Shown in pieces: positions 36,289 through 45,165 of a DNA stretch of 64,000 nt. Position 1 is the first letter of the stretch; every line of letters starts with the position of its first letter. The stretch comes from Pseudomonas lalkuanensis (GTDB lineage Bacteria; Pseudomonadota; Gammaproteobacteria; Pseudomonadales; Pseudomonadaceae): assembly GCF_008807375.1 (NCBI RefSeq), contig NZ_CP043311.1:2522001-2586000 (forward strand), given 5' to 3'. Below the pieces are notes generated by a model. It was given only the letters and a program-made list of their open reading frames with translations. It was not told where the DNA came from and did no database searches. A program made the translations under genes and the position numbers.

Positions 36289-36990
36289 ATGCTGACGATC
36301 CGCAAACTGCGCGCCGGCTACGGCGACTTCCAGGCACTGTTCGGCATCGACCTGGACCTGGCGGCGGGGGAAACCGTCGCCATCATCGGCTCCAACGGCG
36401 CCGGCAAATCCACCTTCCTGCGCTCACTGGCCGGGCTGATCCGCAACGATTCCGGCGCCATCCGCTTCAAGGACGAATACATCGGCAGCCTGCCGGCCAA
36501 CCGGGTGCTGGAACGCGGCATCGCCCTGGTGCCGGAAGGCCGCAAGCTGTTCCCCTCGTTGAGTGTCGAGGAGAACCTGCTGATCGGTGCCTACAGCAAG
36601 CGCCAGGGCGCCTGGAACCTGGAGCGCATCTACGGCCTGTTCCCGGTGCTGGAGAAACTGCGCAAACGCCCCGGCACCGCGCTGTCCGGCGGCCAGCAGC
36701 AGATGGTCGCCATTGGCCGCGCGCTGATGTCGAGCCCGAGCCTGCTGCTCTGCGACGAGATCAGCCTGGGTCTGGCACCCACGACCATCAAGGACATCTA
36801 CGCCGCGCTGCCCTCGATCAAGGCCGATGGTACGGCGGTGATCCTGGTGGAGCAGGACATCAACCAGGCCCTCAGCGTCGCCGACCGTTTCTACTGCTTC
36901 CAGGAAGGGCGCATTTCCCTGTCCGGCAAGCCGGGCCAGGTGAGCAAGGAACAGATCAAGGCGGCCTATTTCGGCCTGGCGGAGGCATGA
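36289..36990 (+). CDS. LivF-type ABC ATPase
   Basis: A 233-residue ATPase. Walker A is GSNGAGKST, the signature is [16 protein letters not shown], Walker B is [11 protein letters not shown], and [11 protein letters not shown] gives the switch region with Q-D in place of the usual histidine, as in other LivF proteins. It pairs with the preceding ATPase. Its TGA overlaps the ATG of the first permease gene (ATGA). Confidence 0.9.
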   Translation: MLTIRKLRAGYGDFQALFGIDLDLAAGETVAIIGSNGAGKSTFLRSLAGLIRNDSGAIRFKDEYIGSLPANRVLERGIALVPEGRKLFPSLSVEENLLIGAYSKRQGAWNLERIYGLFPVLEKLRKRPGTALSGGQQQMVAIGRALMSSPSLLLCDEISLGLAPTTIKDIYAALPSIKADGTAVILVEQDINQALSVADRFYCFQEGRISLSGKPGQVSKEQIKAAYFGLAEA

Positions 36991-37856
36991 CGATGGAATG
37001 GCTCAATACCCTGGTGCAGGGCGTGCTGCTCGGCGGCCTCTACGCCATGTTCGCGGTCGGCCTGTCGCTGATGTTCGGCATCATGCGCCTGGTCAACATC
37101 GCCCATGGCGACTTCATCGTCCTGGCGTCCTACCTGGCCCTGGTGGTGGTGGAAGTGCTTGGCCTGTCGCCCCTGGCCAGCCTGGTGCTGGTGGTGCCGC
37201 TGATGTTCGTGGTCGGCTACTGCCTGCAGCGCCAACTGCTCAACCGCACCCTTGGCAACGACATCCTGCCGCCGCTGCTGGTGACCTTCGGGCTGTCGAT
37301 CATCCTGCAGAACCTGCTGCTGGAATTCTTCAGCGCCGACAGCCAGAAGCTCTCCCAGGGCGACCTGGAAGTGGCCAGCGTGGCCGTGGGCGGCCTCAGC
37401 CTCGGCGTGATGCCGCTGCTGGTGTTCGGCTGCGCCCTGGCGGTGATCGGCGGTTTGCAGCTGCTGTTCTACAAGACCCGTCTCGGCCGCGCCTTCCGCG
37501 CCACCTCGGACGACCAGTCCACCGCGCAACTGATGGGCATCGACAACCGCCACATCTTCGGCCTGGCCATGGCGCTGGCGATGGCGGTGGTGTCCATCGC
37601 CGGGGTGTTCCTCGCGGTGCGCACCAGCTTCGATCCCAGTGTTGGCCCGGCGCGCCTGCTCTACGGCTTCGAGGCAGTGATCATCGGAGGCCTCGGCAGC
37701 CTCTGGGGCACCCTGGCTGGCGGGGTGATCCTCGGCGTCGCCCAGGCCATCGGTGCGCGCATCGATCCGGGCTGGCAGATCCTCGCCGGCCACCTGGTGT
37801 TCCTGCTGATCCTGGTATTCCGCCCGCGCGGCCTGTTCCCCCGGAGTGTCGACTGA
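36987..37856 (+). CDS. LivH-type ABC permease
   Basis: A 289-residue permease with about eight membrane helices and the LivH opening GVLLGGLYAMFAVGLSLMFG. The EAVIIGGLGSLWGTLAGG motif near the C-terminus is the family coupling region. It overlaps livF by four bases and livM by one base. Confidence 0.9.
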   Translation: MTMEWLNTLVQGVLLGGLYAMFAVGLSLMFGIMRLVNIAHGDFIVLASYLALVVVEVLGLSPLASLVLVVPLMFVVGYCLQRQLLNRTLGNDILPPLLVTFGLSIILQNLLLEFFSADSQKLSQGDLEVASVAVGGLSLGVMPLLVFGCALAVIGGLQLLFYKTRLGRAFRATSDDQSTAQLMGIDNRHIFGLAMALAMAVVSIAGVFLAVRTSFDPSVGPARLLYGFEAVIIGGLGSLWGTLAGGVILGVAQAIGARIDPGWQILAGHLVFLLILVFRPRGLFPRSVD

Positions 37857-38872
37857 TGAATGCGATGAACAATGCCTACCTTGTCCAGCGCGCTACCCGC
37901 AGCAGCCGGGTGGGCCTGGCGCTGCTGGGTGTGCTGGTCCTGCTGCTGGCGTCCCTGCCGTTCTGGGCGGACCGCGCACTGCTGCGCCTGGTGGTGGAAT
38001 TCGCCTACTACCTGGCCCTGGCGCAGATGTGGAACCTGCTGGCCGGTTACGCCGGAATGGTCTCCGTGGGGCAACAGGCTTTCGTTGGCCTGGGGGGCTA
38101 CCTGCTCTTCGTGCTGGCCTCGCAACTGGGCGTGCCGCCGTTGGCGGCGGTGTTCCTCTCCGGGCTGGTGGTGGCGCTGCTTGCAGTGCCCACGGCGCTG
38201 GTGCTGTTCCGCCTGCGCGGCGCCTACTTCGCCATCGGCACCTGGGTGGTGGCCGAGGTGTTCCGCCTTGGGTTGGCCCAGGTCGGCAGCCTGGGCGGCG
38301 GCTCCGGGCAGAGCCTGCCGGCGTCCATCGTGCGGCAGATCGGCAGCAGCCGCGATGGCCGCGAGATGCTGCTGTACTTCAGCGCACTGGCCATTGCCGT
38401 TGGCGCGGTGCTGGTGGTCTACCTGCTGCTGCGTTCGCGCCAGGGCCTGGCGCTGACCGCCATTCGCGACTCGGAGCCGGCCTCGGGGAGCCTGGGCGTC
38501 AATGTGTTCCGCACCAAGCTGATGGTCTACGTGCTGGCCGCCGGCTGCACCGGCGTGGTGGGCGCCCTGATCTTCCTGCAGAAGCTGCGCATCTCCCCGG
38601 ACGCCGCCTTCAGCGTGCAGGACTGGACCGCCGCGGTGATCTTCATCGTCATCATCGGTGGCATCGGCACCCTGGAAGGCCCGCTGATCGGCACCCTGAT
38701 CTACTTCGCGCTGCGCAGCTGCTTCGCCGAGTTCGGCGCGCTGTACATGATCATCCTTGGCAGCGTGGCGGTGGTGATGATGCTGAAAGCACCCCAGGGC
38801 GTGTGGGGGCTGGTGAGCGAGCGCCTGGGTTGGCAGCTGTTTCCGATGCAGCGGCGGTTGGTGAGCGGCTGA
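37856..38872 (+). CDS. LivM-type ABC permease
   Basis: A 338-residue permease with about ten membrane helices, containing NLLAGYAGMVSVGQQAFVG, the conserved LivM motif, and the coupling segment IRDSEPASGSLGV. The ATG shares one base with the livH stop (TGATG). A longer frame in the same phase extends upstream through livH but is a shadow. A REP-like pair follows the gene. Confidence 0.9.
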   Translation: MNAMNNAYLVQRATRSSRVGLALLGVLVLLLASLPFWADRALLRLVVEFAYYLALAQMWNLLAGYAGMVSVGQQAFVGLGGYLLFVLASQLGVPPLAAVFLSGLVVALLAVPTALVLFRLRGAYFAIGTWVVAEVFRLGLAQVGSLGGGSGQSLPASIVRQIGSSRDGREMLLYFSALAIAVGAVLVVYLLLRSRQGLALTAIRDSEPASGSLGVNVFRTKLMVYVLAAGCTGVVGALIFLQKLRISPDAAFSVQDWTAAVIFIVIIGGIGTLEGPLIGTLIYFALRSCFAEFGALYMIILGSVAVVMMLKAPQGVWGLVSERLGWQLFPMQRRLVSG

Positions 38873-38889
38873 GGTCTTGACCTTTACCC

Positions 38890-38964
38890 TGTGGGAACGA
38901 ATTGATTCGCGATGGACAATACCGGCTGCGTCGCAGCCCATTCGCGAATGAATTCGCTCCCACA
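38890..38964. repeat. Paired REP-like element
   Basis: Left unit TGTGGGAACGAATTGATTCG and right unit ATTCGCGAATGAATTCGCTC then CCACA are inverted around a stem GGCTGCG/CGCAGCC. It separates the ABC operon from the LysR gene. Confidence 0.8.
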
Positions 38965-38990
38965 AAAACAATGACCTTTGAGAATCGAAC

Positions 38991-39920
38991 ATGGACCGCC
39001 TGCTCAGCATCGAAGCCTTCGTCCGCGTCGCGGAAACCGGCAACTTCGCCAGGGCCGCCCAGCAGCTGGGGGTGACTCGTTCGGTCATCAGCCACCGCAT
39101 CCAGCAGCTGGAGGAGTACATCAGCGCGCCGCTGTTCCATCGCAGCACCCGCCATGTGCGGCTGTCGGAAGTCGGGGAGACCTATTACAAGGAGTGCGCC
39201 GACATGGTGGCGAGCTTCAACAGCCTCACCGAGCAGATGCGCGACCTGCGTGCCAAACCCAGCGGCAAGCTGCGCATCCAGATGCTGCCGGGTTTCGCCC
39301 TCGGTCATTTCGGTGCGTTGCTGGCGGAGTTCACCGGGCTGTACCCGGACATCGAGGTGGACGTGATCGTCAATGACCGGGTGGTGGACCCGATCGAAGA
39401 GGGCTTCGACGTGGCGTTCCAGATGTTCCCGCCGCTGGCCGAATCGCTGATCGAACGCAAGCTGTTCTCTGTGCGCCGGCTGTTCTGCGCATCCCCGGAG
39501 TACCTGGAGCGTCATGGCGCGCCTGCCGTGCCGGCGGATCTGCAGGCGCACAAGGTGGCGCTCTACGAGGGCTACCCGTCGCGCAACAAGTGGGTGTTCA
39601 ACGGCATCGACCCGGTGGAGCTCAACCTCACCGGGCAAGTGCGCTCCAACTCCGTGCACCTGCTGCGGGACTACGCCATCACCGGCGCCTGCGTGGTCTG
39701 CCTGCCCACCCTCGCGGCCAGCGCCGACCTGCTGGACGGCCGCCTGGTGCCGGTGCTTACCGACTATTCGCTGACTTCCTTCAACTTCTCCGCCGTGTAC
39801 CCGGCCACCCAGCGCCGGGCGCTCAAGGTGCGCACCCTGATCGAATTCCTGGTGGAGCGCATCAGCGACGAGCCGGCGTGGGACCGTCCGTTACTGGACA
39901 AAGGCTGGGTACAGCCCTAG
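38991..39920 (+). CDS. LysR-family transcriptional regulator
   Basis: A 309-residue LysR regulator of the CrgA-like clade. The DNA-binding domain is residues 1-60 (IEAFVRVAETGNFARAAQQL, TRSVISHRIQQLEEYI) and the effector domain follows. It lies downstream of the porin/ABC operon on the same strand, separated by a REP pair, and may regulate it. Its TAG stop lies inside the left end of the MITE-like element at 39917-40080. Confidence 0.88.
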   Translation: MDRLLSIEAFVRVAETGNFARAAQQLGVTRSVISHRIQQLEEYISAPLFHRSTRHVRLSEVGETYYKECADMVASFNSLTEQMRDLRAKPSGKLRIQMLPGFALGHFGALLAEFTGLYPDIEVDVIVNDRVVDPIEEGFDVAFQMFPPLAESLIERKLFSVRRLFCASPEYLERHGAPAVPADLQAHKVALYEGYPSRNKWVFNGIDPVELNLTGQVRSNSVHLLRDYAITGACVVCLPTLAASADLLDGRLVPVLTDYSLTSFNFSAVYPATQRRALKVRTLIEFLVERISDEPAWDRPLLDKGWVQP

Positions 39921-40080
39921 GAGCTATACGAAAAGTGTCTGCGCATCGGTGATGCTGCGTTGAAATCGGCCTCGTGCGCGAGTCCGATCAGAATGCTCAT
40001 TTACAACTCGTGAACTGCGCTTCTTCGGCCGATTTCGCCTTGCCTGACCTTCGCTCGACGACCTTTCGTACAGTCCTAAG
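39917..40080. mobile_element. MITE-like element with imperfect inverted ends
   Basis: The left end reads CTAGGAGCTATACGAAAAGT and the right end, read on the minus strand, CTTAGGACTGTACGAAAGGT. They match except for a one-base indel at each of two places and two substitutions. The interior (about 120 bases) has no coding capacity and includes CTCATTTACAACTCG and CTTCTTCGGCCGATTTCGCC. It fills the gap between two convergent genes, and the TAG of both stop codons lies in its ends. No transposase is nearby. From memory, similar sequences are common in Pseudomonas intergenic DNA. Confidence 0.6.
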
Positions 40081-41029
40081 CACGCCGGCTGGTGAGCGAG
40101 GGCTGCTCGCCGTAGAGGCGCTTGTAGAGCGAAGAGAAATGGCTGGAGCTGGCGAAACCCAGGTCCAGTGCCAGCGTGGTGATGCTCTGCACCGGGTCCT
40201 GCTTGAGCCGGCGCCGGGCCTCGGCCAGGCGCAGCGAGAGGAAGAACTGCTGGGGCGTTGCCTGGCAGATTTGCCGAAAGCAGTACTGCAGGGTGCGGTG
40301 ACTGGTGTTCAGTGCCTGGCAGAGCTCCGGCATGGACAACGGCAGGTCAAGGCGGGCCTGCATGATCTCCACCGCCGCCAGCACCAGGCGGCGACGCTGT
40401 TCCAGCGAGCGGGGCATGACGCCGCTGTGCCGGGCGGGCGCGCGCAGCACCTCGTCCAGCCCCTGGAACACGCAGTCCAGCCCCGGCATCACGGCGCGAA
40501 GGCCATCGTCAGCGGAGCGCGGATCGAACTCGGCACGCTCGAAGGCGCCGATCGAGGTGCAGAGATCCTGGCGCAGGCGTTGCGCGGACAGCGGTGAAAT
40601 ATCCAGGCGGCGCCGGTCGAGGGCCTGCTCCAGGCGCTCCTGTTCTTCGGCCCCCAGCAGGTGGGCAAGGAGGCGACGGTCGATGGTCATCCCGAGCATG
40701 CCGATCTCGCCGGGAGCGCAGATTTCCATCTCCTGGCCACCTTCCAGCACCAGCAGGGTGTCGCGGGCCAGGGTGCCGCCGTTGAAGGTCGAATCCGTGG
40801 ACATCGACAAGGGAATGCCGAACACCACCTGGCCTTCCGGCGGCGTCATGTTTTCGTGCAGGTGCAGGTTGGAGTGCTCGTAGATCAGCGATGCCTCGAC
40901 GAGCTGGATGTGCAGCAACTCGGCGTGCAGCCGGCCACGCCCCAGCTGGGTGTAGTCCTGGCTCCAGCCGGACAGCGCGCCGGCGAGCTCGTCCGAGTCG
41001 GATGCCTGGTGTCGGGCTATGCCTGTCAT
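40076..41029 (-). CDS. AraC-family regulator (EutR-like)
   Basis: A 317-residue regulator with a cupin-like N-terminal region and a C-terminal AraC helix-turn-helix (about residues 215-310; MPELCQALNTSHRTLQYCF and ITTLALDLGFASSSHFSSLY). LRLAEARRRLKQ joins the two HTH units. It is the last of four same-strand genes (permease, class III PLP enzyme, kinase, regulator) and is the likely activator of the amino-alcohol operon. Its TAG stop lies in the right end of the MITE-like element. Confidence 0.85.
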   Translation of the reverse strand: MTGIARHQASDSDELAGALSGWSQDYTQLGRGRLHAELLHIQLVEASLIYEHSNLHLHENMTPPEGQVVFGIPLSMSTDSTFNGGTLARDTLLVLEGGQEMEICAPGEIGMLGMTIDRRLLAHLLGAEEQERLEQALDRRRLDISPLSAQRLRQDLCTSIGAFERAEFDPRSADDGLRAVMPGLDCVFQGLDEVLRAPARHSGVMPRSLEQRRRLVLAAVEIMQARLDLPLSMPELCQALNTSHRTLQYCFRQICQATPQQFFLSLRLAEARRRLKQDPVQSITTLALDLGFASSSHFSSLYKRLYGEQPSLTSRRA

Positions 41030-41152
41030 GTCGGTTCACCTGTCGAGCGCGGGTGGCGGACGCTCCGGGCCATGATGGCGGAGCGTCGCACAACCGGCAT
41101 TGCCATGCGCGCCAGGCACTTGTGCATCCCTGCCAGGTGCCGGCACGACGGA

Positions 41153-42175
41153 TCAGCCGCGCTGGCCGAGGTAGGCCTGCGCCAGGCGGCAGGCCCGCTC
41201 GATCAGCATGGGCGCCAGTTCCTCGGCGGTGCGGCTTTCCCGGCGGGTGTGGATCCAGCCCAGGTAGGTCAGGCCGCGCAGCGCAAGGAACAGCGGCAGG
41301 GTAGCGCGGTCGTCCGGGGTCAGCGGCTTCACCGAGTGGTAGCCGGACAGCAGCGCCGCCTGGATTTCGGTGAAGCGCGGGTCGTCCAGGCAGAAGTACA
41401 GCGCCGTGGCCAGCTCGAACATGTGCCAGCCGAAACCGGCGTCGTCGAAGTCGATCAGGTGCAGCCGCGCGTTTTCCAGCAGCAGGTTTTCCGGCACCAG
41501 GTCGGCGTGGATCATGCCGAAGTTGTCCAGGTTGCGACCGTAGCGGCGCAAGTCGGCGCGGGCTGCCTGGCGGGTGGCGTGCAACAGCTCGCGCTGTCCG
41601 TCGTCGAGCAGGTCGAGCTGCCAGTACGGCCCCCAGAACGGACGCTGGCCGATCAGGCCTTCCTCGTCCCAGGCATGGCGGCTGAAGGCATTGGGTTGTT
41701 CCCAGCGGGCCGAACTCAGGTGGATCCGCGCGGCCACCGCGCCGGCATCGAAGAACAGCCCGGCGATGTCGGCATCCACCTCCAGGCCATGTTCGGCGGA
41801 ACCGATGCTGGCGCCGCCGAGCCAGCCGAGCATGTCGATGTAGCGCGACTCGCCCAGCTCCTCGCTGTGCACCTGCGCCAGGTGTTCGCCGGCGCGGGTG
41901 CGGATGATCTGCGGCACACGGATGCCGTCGGCCGCCAGGGCTTCCATCCATTGCAGCTCCGAACGCAGGGCTTCCTCGGAGTGGTAGCCGTCGCGGTGCA
42001 CGCGCAGGGCGCTGCGCCGGCCGTCGCTGCGGGTGGCGCAGAACACAGCGTTCTCGCGGTACTTGATCAGGTCCAGGCGAACGTAGTCGCCGTCCCATTG
42101 GCGCAGGGCGTCGTAGGCCAGGCGTTGCAGGCTGGCCACCTGCTGTTCGTGGTCGAGGGTGTGGAATCGGCTCAT
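41153..42175 (-). CDS. APH-type kinase, probable amino-alcohol (ethanolamine-like) kinase
   Basis: A 340-residue aminoglycoside-phosphotransferase-fold kinase. The catalytic loop is MIHADLVPENLLL (HxDxxxxN), followed by the metal-binding LIDFDDAGFG. The fold is shared by choline/ethanolamine kinases, homoserine kinase II and hydroxylysine kinase. It starts ten bases after a class III PLP enzyme that carries a phospho-lyase-like active-site segment, so I infer phosphorylation of an amino alcohol as the first catabolic step. The start MSRFHTL is chosen because the upstream extension is unconserved and lies inside the preceding gene. Confidence 0.75.
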   Translation of the reverse strand: MSRFHTLDHEQQVASLQRLAYDALRQWDGDYVRLDLIKYRENAVFCATRSDGRRSALRVHRDGYHSEEALRSELQWMEALAADGIRVPQIIRTRAGEHLAQVHSEELGESRYIDMLGWLGGASIGSAEHGLEVDADIAGLFFDAGAVAARIHLSSARWEQPNAFSRHAWDEEGLIGQRPFWGPYWQLDLLDDGQRELLHATRQAARADLRRYGRNLDNFGMIHADLVPENLLLENARLHLIDFDDAGFGWHMFELATALYFCLDDPRFTEIQAALLSGYHSVKPLTPDDRATLPLFLALRGLTYLGWIHTRRESRTAEELAPMLIERACRLAQAYLGQRG

Positions 42176-42185
42176 GGCGCTGGCC

Positions 42186-43466
42186 TCAGAGTTCGCGAAG
42201 GACAGAGTCGAGGGTGTCGATGAACAGGTCCGCATCGGCGCGGGAGAACACCAGCGGCGGGCGGATCTTCAGCAGGTTGTCGTCCTGGCCGATCTTGCTG
42301 ATCAGCACGCCGCGCTGGCGCATCTGGTTGACCACCCGGCGTGCTTCGGCGCCTGCCGGCGTCTTGGCGTGACGGTCGCGCACCAGCTCGACAGCGAAGA
42401 ACAGGCCCTTGCCGCGCACATCGCCGATGATCGAATGCCGGCCGGCCAGAGTCTCCAGCCCGTTGGCCAGGTGCGCACCCACCTCGCGGGCATTGCGCAG
42501 CAGTTGTTCGTCTTCGATCACGTCCAGCACCGCGCTGCCCACGGCGGCGGCCACCGGCGAGCCGCCGAAGGTGTTGAAGTACAGGTTGCGCCCACCGAAG
42601 GCTTCCACGCGCTCGCGGCTGGCCACCAGCCCGGCCAGGGGGAAGCCGTTGCCCATGGGTTTGCCCAGGGTGACGATGTCCGGCACCGCGCCGTGGGCCT
42701 GGTGGCCCCACATGTGCTCGCCGGTGCGGCCGAAACCGGCCTGTACTTCGTCGACGATCAACAGGCCCCCGGCCTCGTGAACCAGCGCAGCGATGCGTTC
42801 GACATAGCCTGCGGGCAGGCGCGGCAAACCCTCGTTGGCGAACAGGGTGTCGATCAGCATCGCCGCGAGCTGGACGCCCTCGGCCTTCAGCGAGTCGATG
42901 GCCGCGGCCACGCGGGCCACATACTGGTCGGCCAGTTCGGCCGCGCTGGTGCCTGCCGGCGCCCGGTACAGGCAGGGAATCGGCACCGCGCGGGCGACGG
43001 GCGAGAAGGGCTCGGAGCTCGGCAGGGCGGTGGTCACCTCGGCCAGGCTGGTGGTGTTGCCGTGGTAGTTGTAGCTGCTGACGATCACGCCGTTGCCGCC
43101 GGTGCAGAACCGGGCCATGCGCAGGGCCAGTTCGTTGGCCTCGCTGCCGGTGCAGGTGAACATCACGCAGTCCAGCGACGGGTCGAAGGTGGCGGTCAGG
43201 CGTTCGGCGTAGCTGACGATGCGGTCGTTCAGGTAACGGGTGTGGATGTTCAGGGTGGCCGCCTGGCTGGCCATGGCTTCCACCACGCGCGGGTGGCAAT
43301 GGCCCACGCAGGGCACGTTGTTGTAGACGTCCAGGTAGCGCTTGCCGCTCTCATCGAAGAGCCATACGCCGTGGCCCTTCACCAGCTCCAGCGGCTGGTC
43401 GTAGAACAGCGGCGACTGGTCGCCCATGGCGCGGTGGCGGCGTTGCAGAAGGTCCAGTTCAGACAT
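42186..43466 (-). CDS. Class III PLP enzyme, probable amino-alcohol-phosphate phospho-lyase
   Basis: A 426-residue fold-type I, class III enzyme. FTCTGSEANELALRMAR binds the PLP phosphate, LLIVDEVQAGFGRTG carries the Asp that contacts the PLP nitrogen, and DIVTLGKPMGNGFPLA carries the Schiff-base lysine. From memory, GKPMGNG is closer to the ETNPPL/PHYKPL phospho-lyases than to omega-aminotransferases. With a kinase gene directly downstream, the likely reaction is phospho-amino alcohol to aldehyde plus phosphate and ammonia. An ordinary aminotransferase remains the alternative. Its ATG lies eight bases inside the permease gene end. Confidence 0.75.
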   Translation of the reverse strand: MSELDLLQRRHRAMGDQSPLFYDQPLELVKGHGVWLFDESGKRYLDVYNNVPCVGHCHPRVVEAMASQAATLNIHTRYLNDRIVSYAERLTATFDPSLDCVMFTCTGSEANELALRMARFCTGGNGVIVSSYNYHGNTTSLAEVTTALPSSEPFSPVARAVPIPCLYRAPAGTSAAELADQYVARVAAAIDSLKAEGVQLAAMLIDTLFANEGLPRLPAGYVERIAALVHEAGGLLIVDEVQAGFGRTGEHMWGHQAHGAVPDIVTLGKPMGNGFPLAGLVASRERVEAFGGRNLYFNTFGGSPVAAAVGSAVLDVIEDEQLLRNAREVGAHLANGLETLAGRHSIIGDVRGKGLFFAVELVRDRHAKTPAGAEARRVVNQMRQRGVLISKIGQDDNLLKIRPPLVFSRADADLFIDTLDSVLREL

Positions 43467-44781
43467 GGTCGGGGTTCTCCGAGGCGATGGGCTTGGCGCC
43501 GCGCGAGGCGCGCACCAGGTAGTTGATGACCAGCAGCACGGCCAGCACGGCAAGGGCGCTGAGCATTTCGACCTCCAGCTGGAAGCAGGCGGCGATCACC
43601 ATCAGCGTCAGCACCATGCCGAGGCCGGCGATCACCGGGCCGCCAGGCAGGCGGAACGGCCGCGCCAGGTGGGCGTGGGTGCGGCGCATGCGGATATAGG
43701 CGGCGAACAGGAACAGGTGGCAGGTGCAGAGCAGCAGCACCACGCACAGCAGCAGTTTCTCCGGGCTGACCAGGGTCAGCGGCAGGCCTATGGCCGCCAG
43801 CGCCAGCAGCGCGACATAGGGCGAGCCACGGCGATTGGTGCGTGCCAGCACGGTCGGGAGGTAGCCGTCGCGGGAAAGGGCGAAGAGCTGGCGGGATGCC
43901 GAATACACCACCGAAAAGAAGGTGGCCAGCAGGCCGCAGATGGCGCCGATGCCTACCAGCTGCGCCAGCCAGCTCGACTCGTCATGACCACCGCTGTGGG
44001 TCATGGCGGCGTACAGCGGGTCCGCAGCCGAACCCACCACCTGCACGCCAGCGGCGCCCGGTGCGCAAACCAGTACGGTGATGGCCGTCAGCAGCAGGGT
44101 GGCGACGGCGGCAATGATGCCGCGGGACATGCTGCGGCCCGGATCGACCGCTTCCTCGGCGGCGGAGCTGACCTGCTCGATGCAGATGAACATCCAGATG
44201 GCAAAAGGTACGCAAGCGAAGATGCCGTGCAGGCTGAGGGCCTCGCCGAAGCGGCCGGAAGTGCCGGTCAGGTTGGCGACCTCCAGGTGCGGCAGCATGG
44301 CGGCGCCGAACACCAGCAGCGTCGCGGCAGCGATGGCGCCAGCCAGCAGGGTGAACCCCAGGGCCTCGCCGACGCCGCGGATATGCACGCCGATGATCAG
44401 GGCGAACAGCGCCAGCTTCACCGGCCAGCCGCCGAAGCCGAACACCGATTCCATGTAGGAGGCGACGAAGCTGGCGGCGGCGCCGGTACCGATGGTCAGC
44501 GCCAGGGTGCAGGCTGAGCCCACCAGGTAGCCGACGAAGGGGCCGAAGGCGCTTTGCGCATAGGCGAACACGCCGCCGGCATGGGGCATGGCGGTGGACA
44601 GCTCGCTGATGCACAGGGCCAGCCCACAGCTCAGTATGGCCATCAGCAGGGTGGCCAGGAGCATGTTGGCCCAGCCGTTGTCGGCGAGGCCGAAATTCCA
44701 ACCGGAGAACTGGCCGGCGATCACCAGCGAGATACCGAGCCCCGCGATCTGGGGCCAGCCGAGTACAGCTTTCTTGAGCAT
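43459..44781 (-). CDS. APC-family permease, ethanolamine-permease-like
   Basis: A 440-residue transporter with 12 predicted helices. The APC opening is QIAGLGISLVIAGQFSGWNF, with the helix 6 region FAIWMFICIEQVSSAAEEA. This pattern resembles the ethanolamine permease subgroup. As first gene of the kinase/phospho-lyase operon it is the probable uptake system for the amino alcohol. It overlaps the next gene by eight bases. Confidence 0.82.
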   Translation of the reverse strand: MLKKAVLGWPQIAGLGISLVIAGQFSGWNFGLADNGWANMLLATLLMAILSCGLALCISELSTAMPHAGGVFAYAQSAFGPFVGYLVGSACTLALTIGTGAAASFVASYMESVFGFGGWPVKLALFALIIGVHIRGVGEALGFTLLAGAIAAATLLVFGAAMLPHLEVANLTGTSGRFGEALSLHGIFACVPFAIWMFICIEQVSSAAEEAVDPGRSMSRGIIAAVATLLLTAITVLVCAPGAAGVQVVGSAADPLYAAMTHSGGHDESSWLAQLVGIGAICGLLATFFSVVYSASRQLFALSRDGYLPTVLARTNRRGSPYVALLALAAIGLPLTLVSPEKLLLCVVLLLCTCHLFLFAAYIRMRRTHAHLARPFRLPGGPVIAGLGMVLTLMVIAACFQLEVEMLSALAVLAVLLVINYLVRASRGAKPIASENPDHV

Positions 44782-44896
44782 GGCGGTGGTTCCTTATTGT
44801 TGTTGTCGAACAGGCGCGGGAGCCCCGCGCCTGCAAGAGAGACGTTAAGGCGGGGCAAGGGGAGGCGATATCAGGAATGCGCAAAGTGGCGCGCGG

Positions 44897-45140
44897 GCGG
44901 ACCTGCGGCCCGCTTGGCGAATGAATTCGCCCGTACCGGGATGGCGCCGATGGTGGGCGTTGAGTCACCCCTATCCCTTCAGGAAGAGGGACCGGGGAGA
45001 GTGTGGTTGCGGATAGCTCGGATTCAGACGCCTTTCGCGAATGAATTCGCTCCCACAGCAGATGGATCTGTCTGTGGCACGTAGGTACAGGCGCGAGTCA
45101 CCCCTCTCCACTTCAGGGAGAGGGGCCGGGGGTGAGGGTG
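44897..45140. repeat. Mosaic of four REP-like elements in a 384-base gap
   Basis: The gap 44782-45165 has no supported gene. It holds a GCGAATGAATTCGCCC half-element preceded by ACCTGCGGCCCGCTTG (44897-44936), two same-orientation GAGTCACCCCT...GAGAGGG elements (44962-45006 and 45096-45140), and a TTCGCGAATGAATTCGCTCC half-element (45034-45057) between them. The first unit shares its flank with 27456-27496. Confidence 0.75.
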
Positions 45141-45165
45141 TTTCAGGCCGCTCGGACCCTGAGTT

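Noticed and set aside
36998..38872. A single 624-codon protein covering livH and livM
   Set aside because: The first part is an out-of-frame reading of the LivH gene; only from 37856 does it match LivM.
42186..43466. Reading the class III PLP enzyme as GABA or ornithine aminotransferase
   Set aside because: The lysine segment GKPMGNG and the adjacent kinase gene fit the phospho-lyase branch better; kept as an alternative in the entry.
40076..44781. A fragment of an ethanolamine (eut) microcompartment operon
   Set aside because: No ammonia-lyase (eutBC), shell protein or cobalamin genes are present.
44882..45142. Possible CRISPR array
   Set aside because: Repeat units are palindromes of different families in mixed orientation with no regular spacers and no cas genes.
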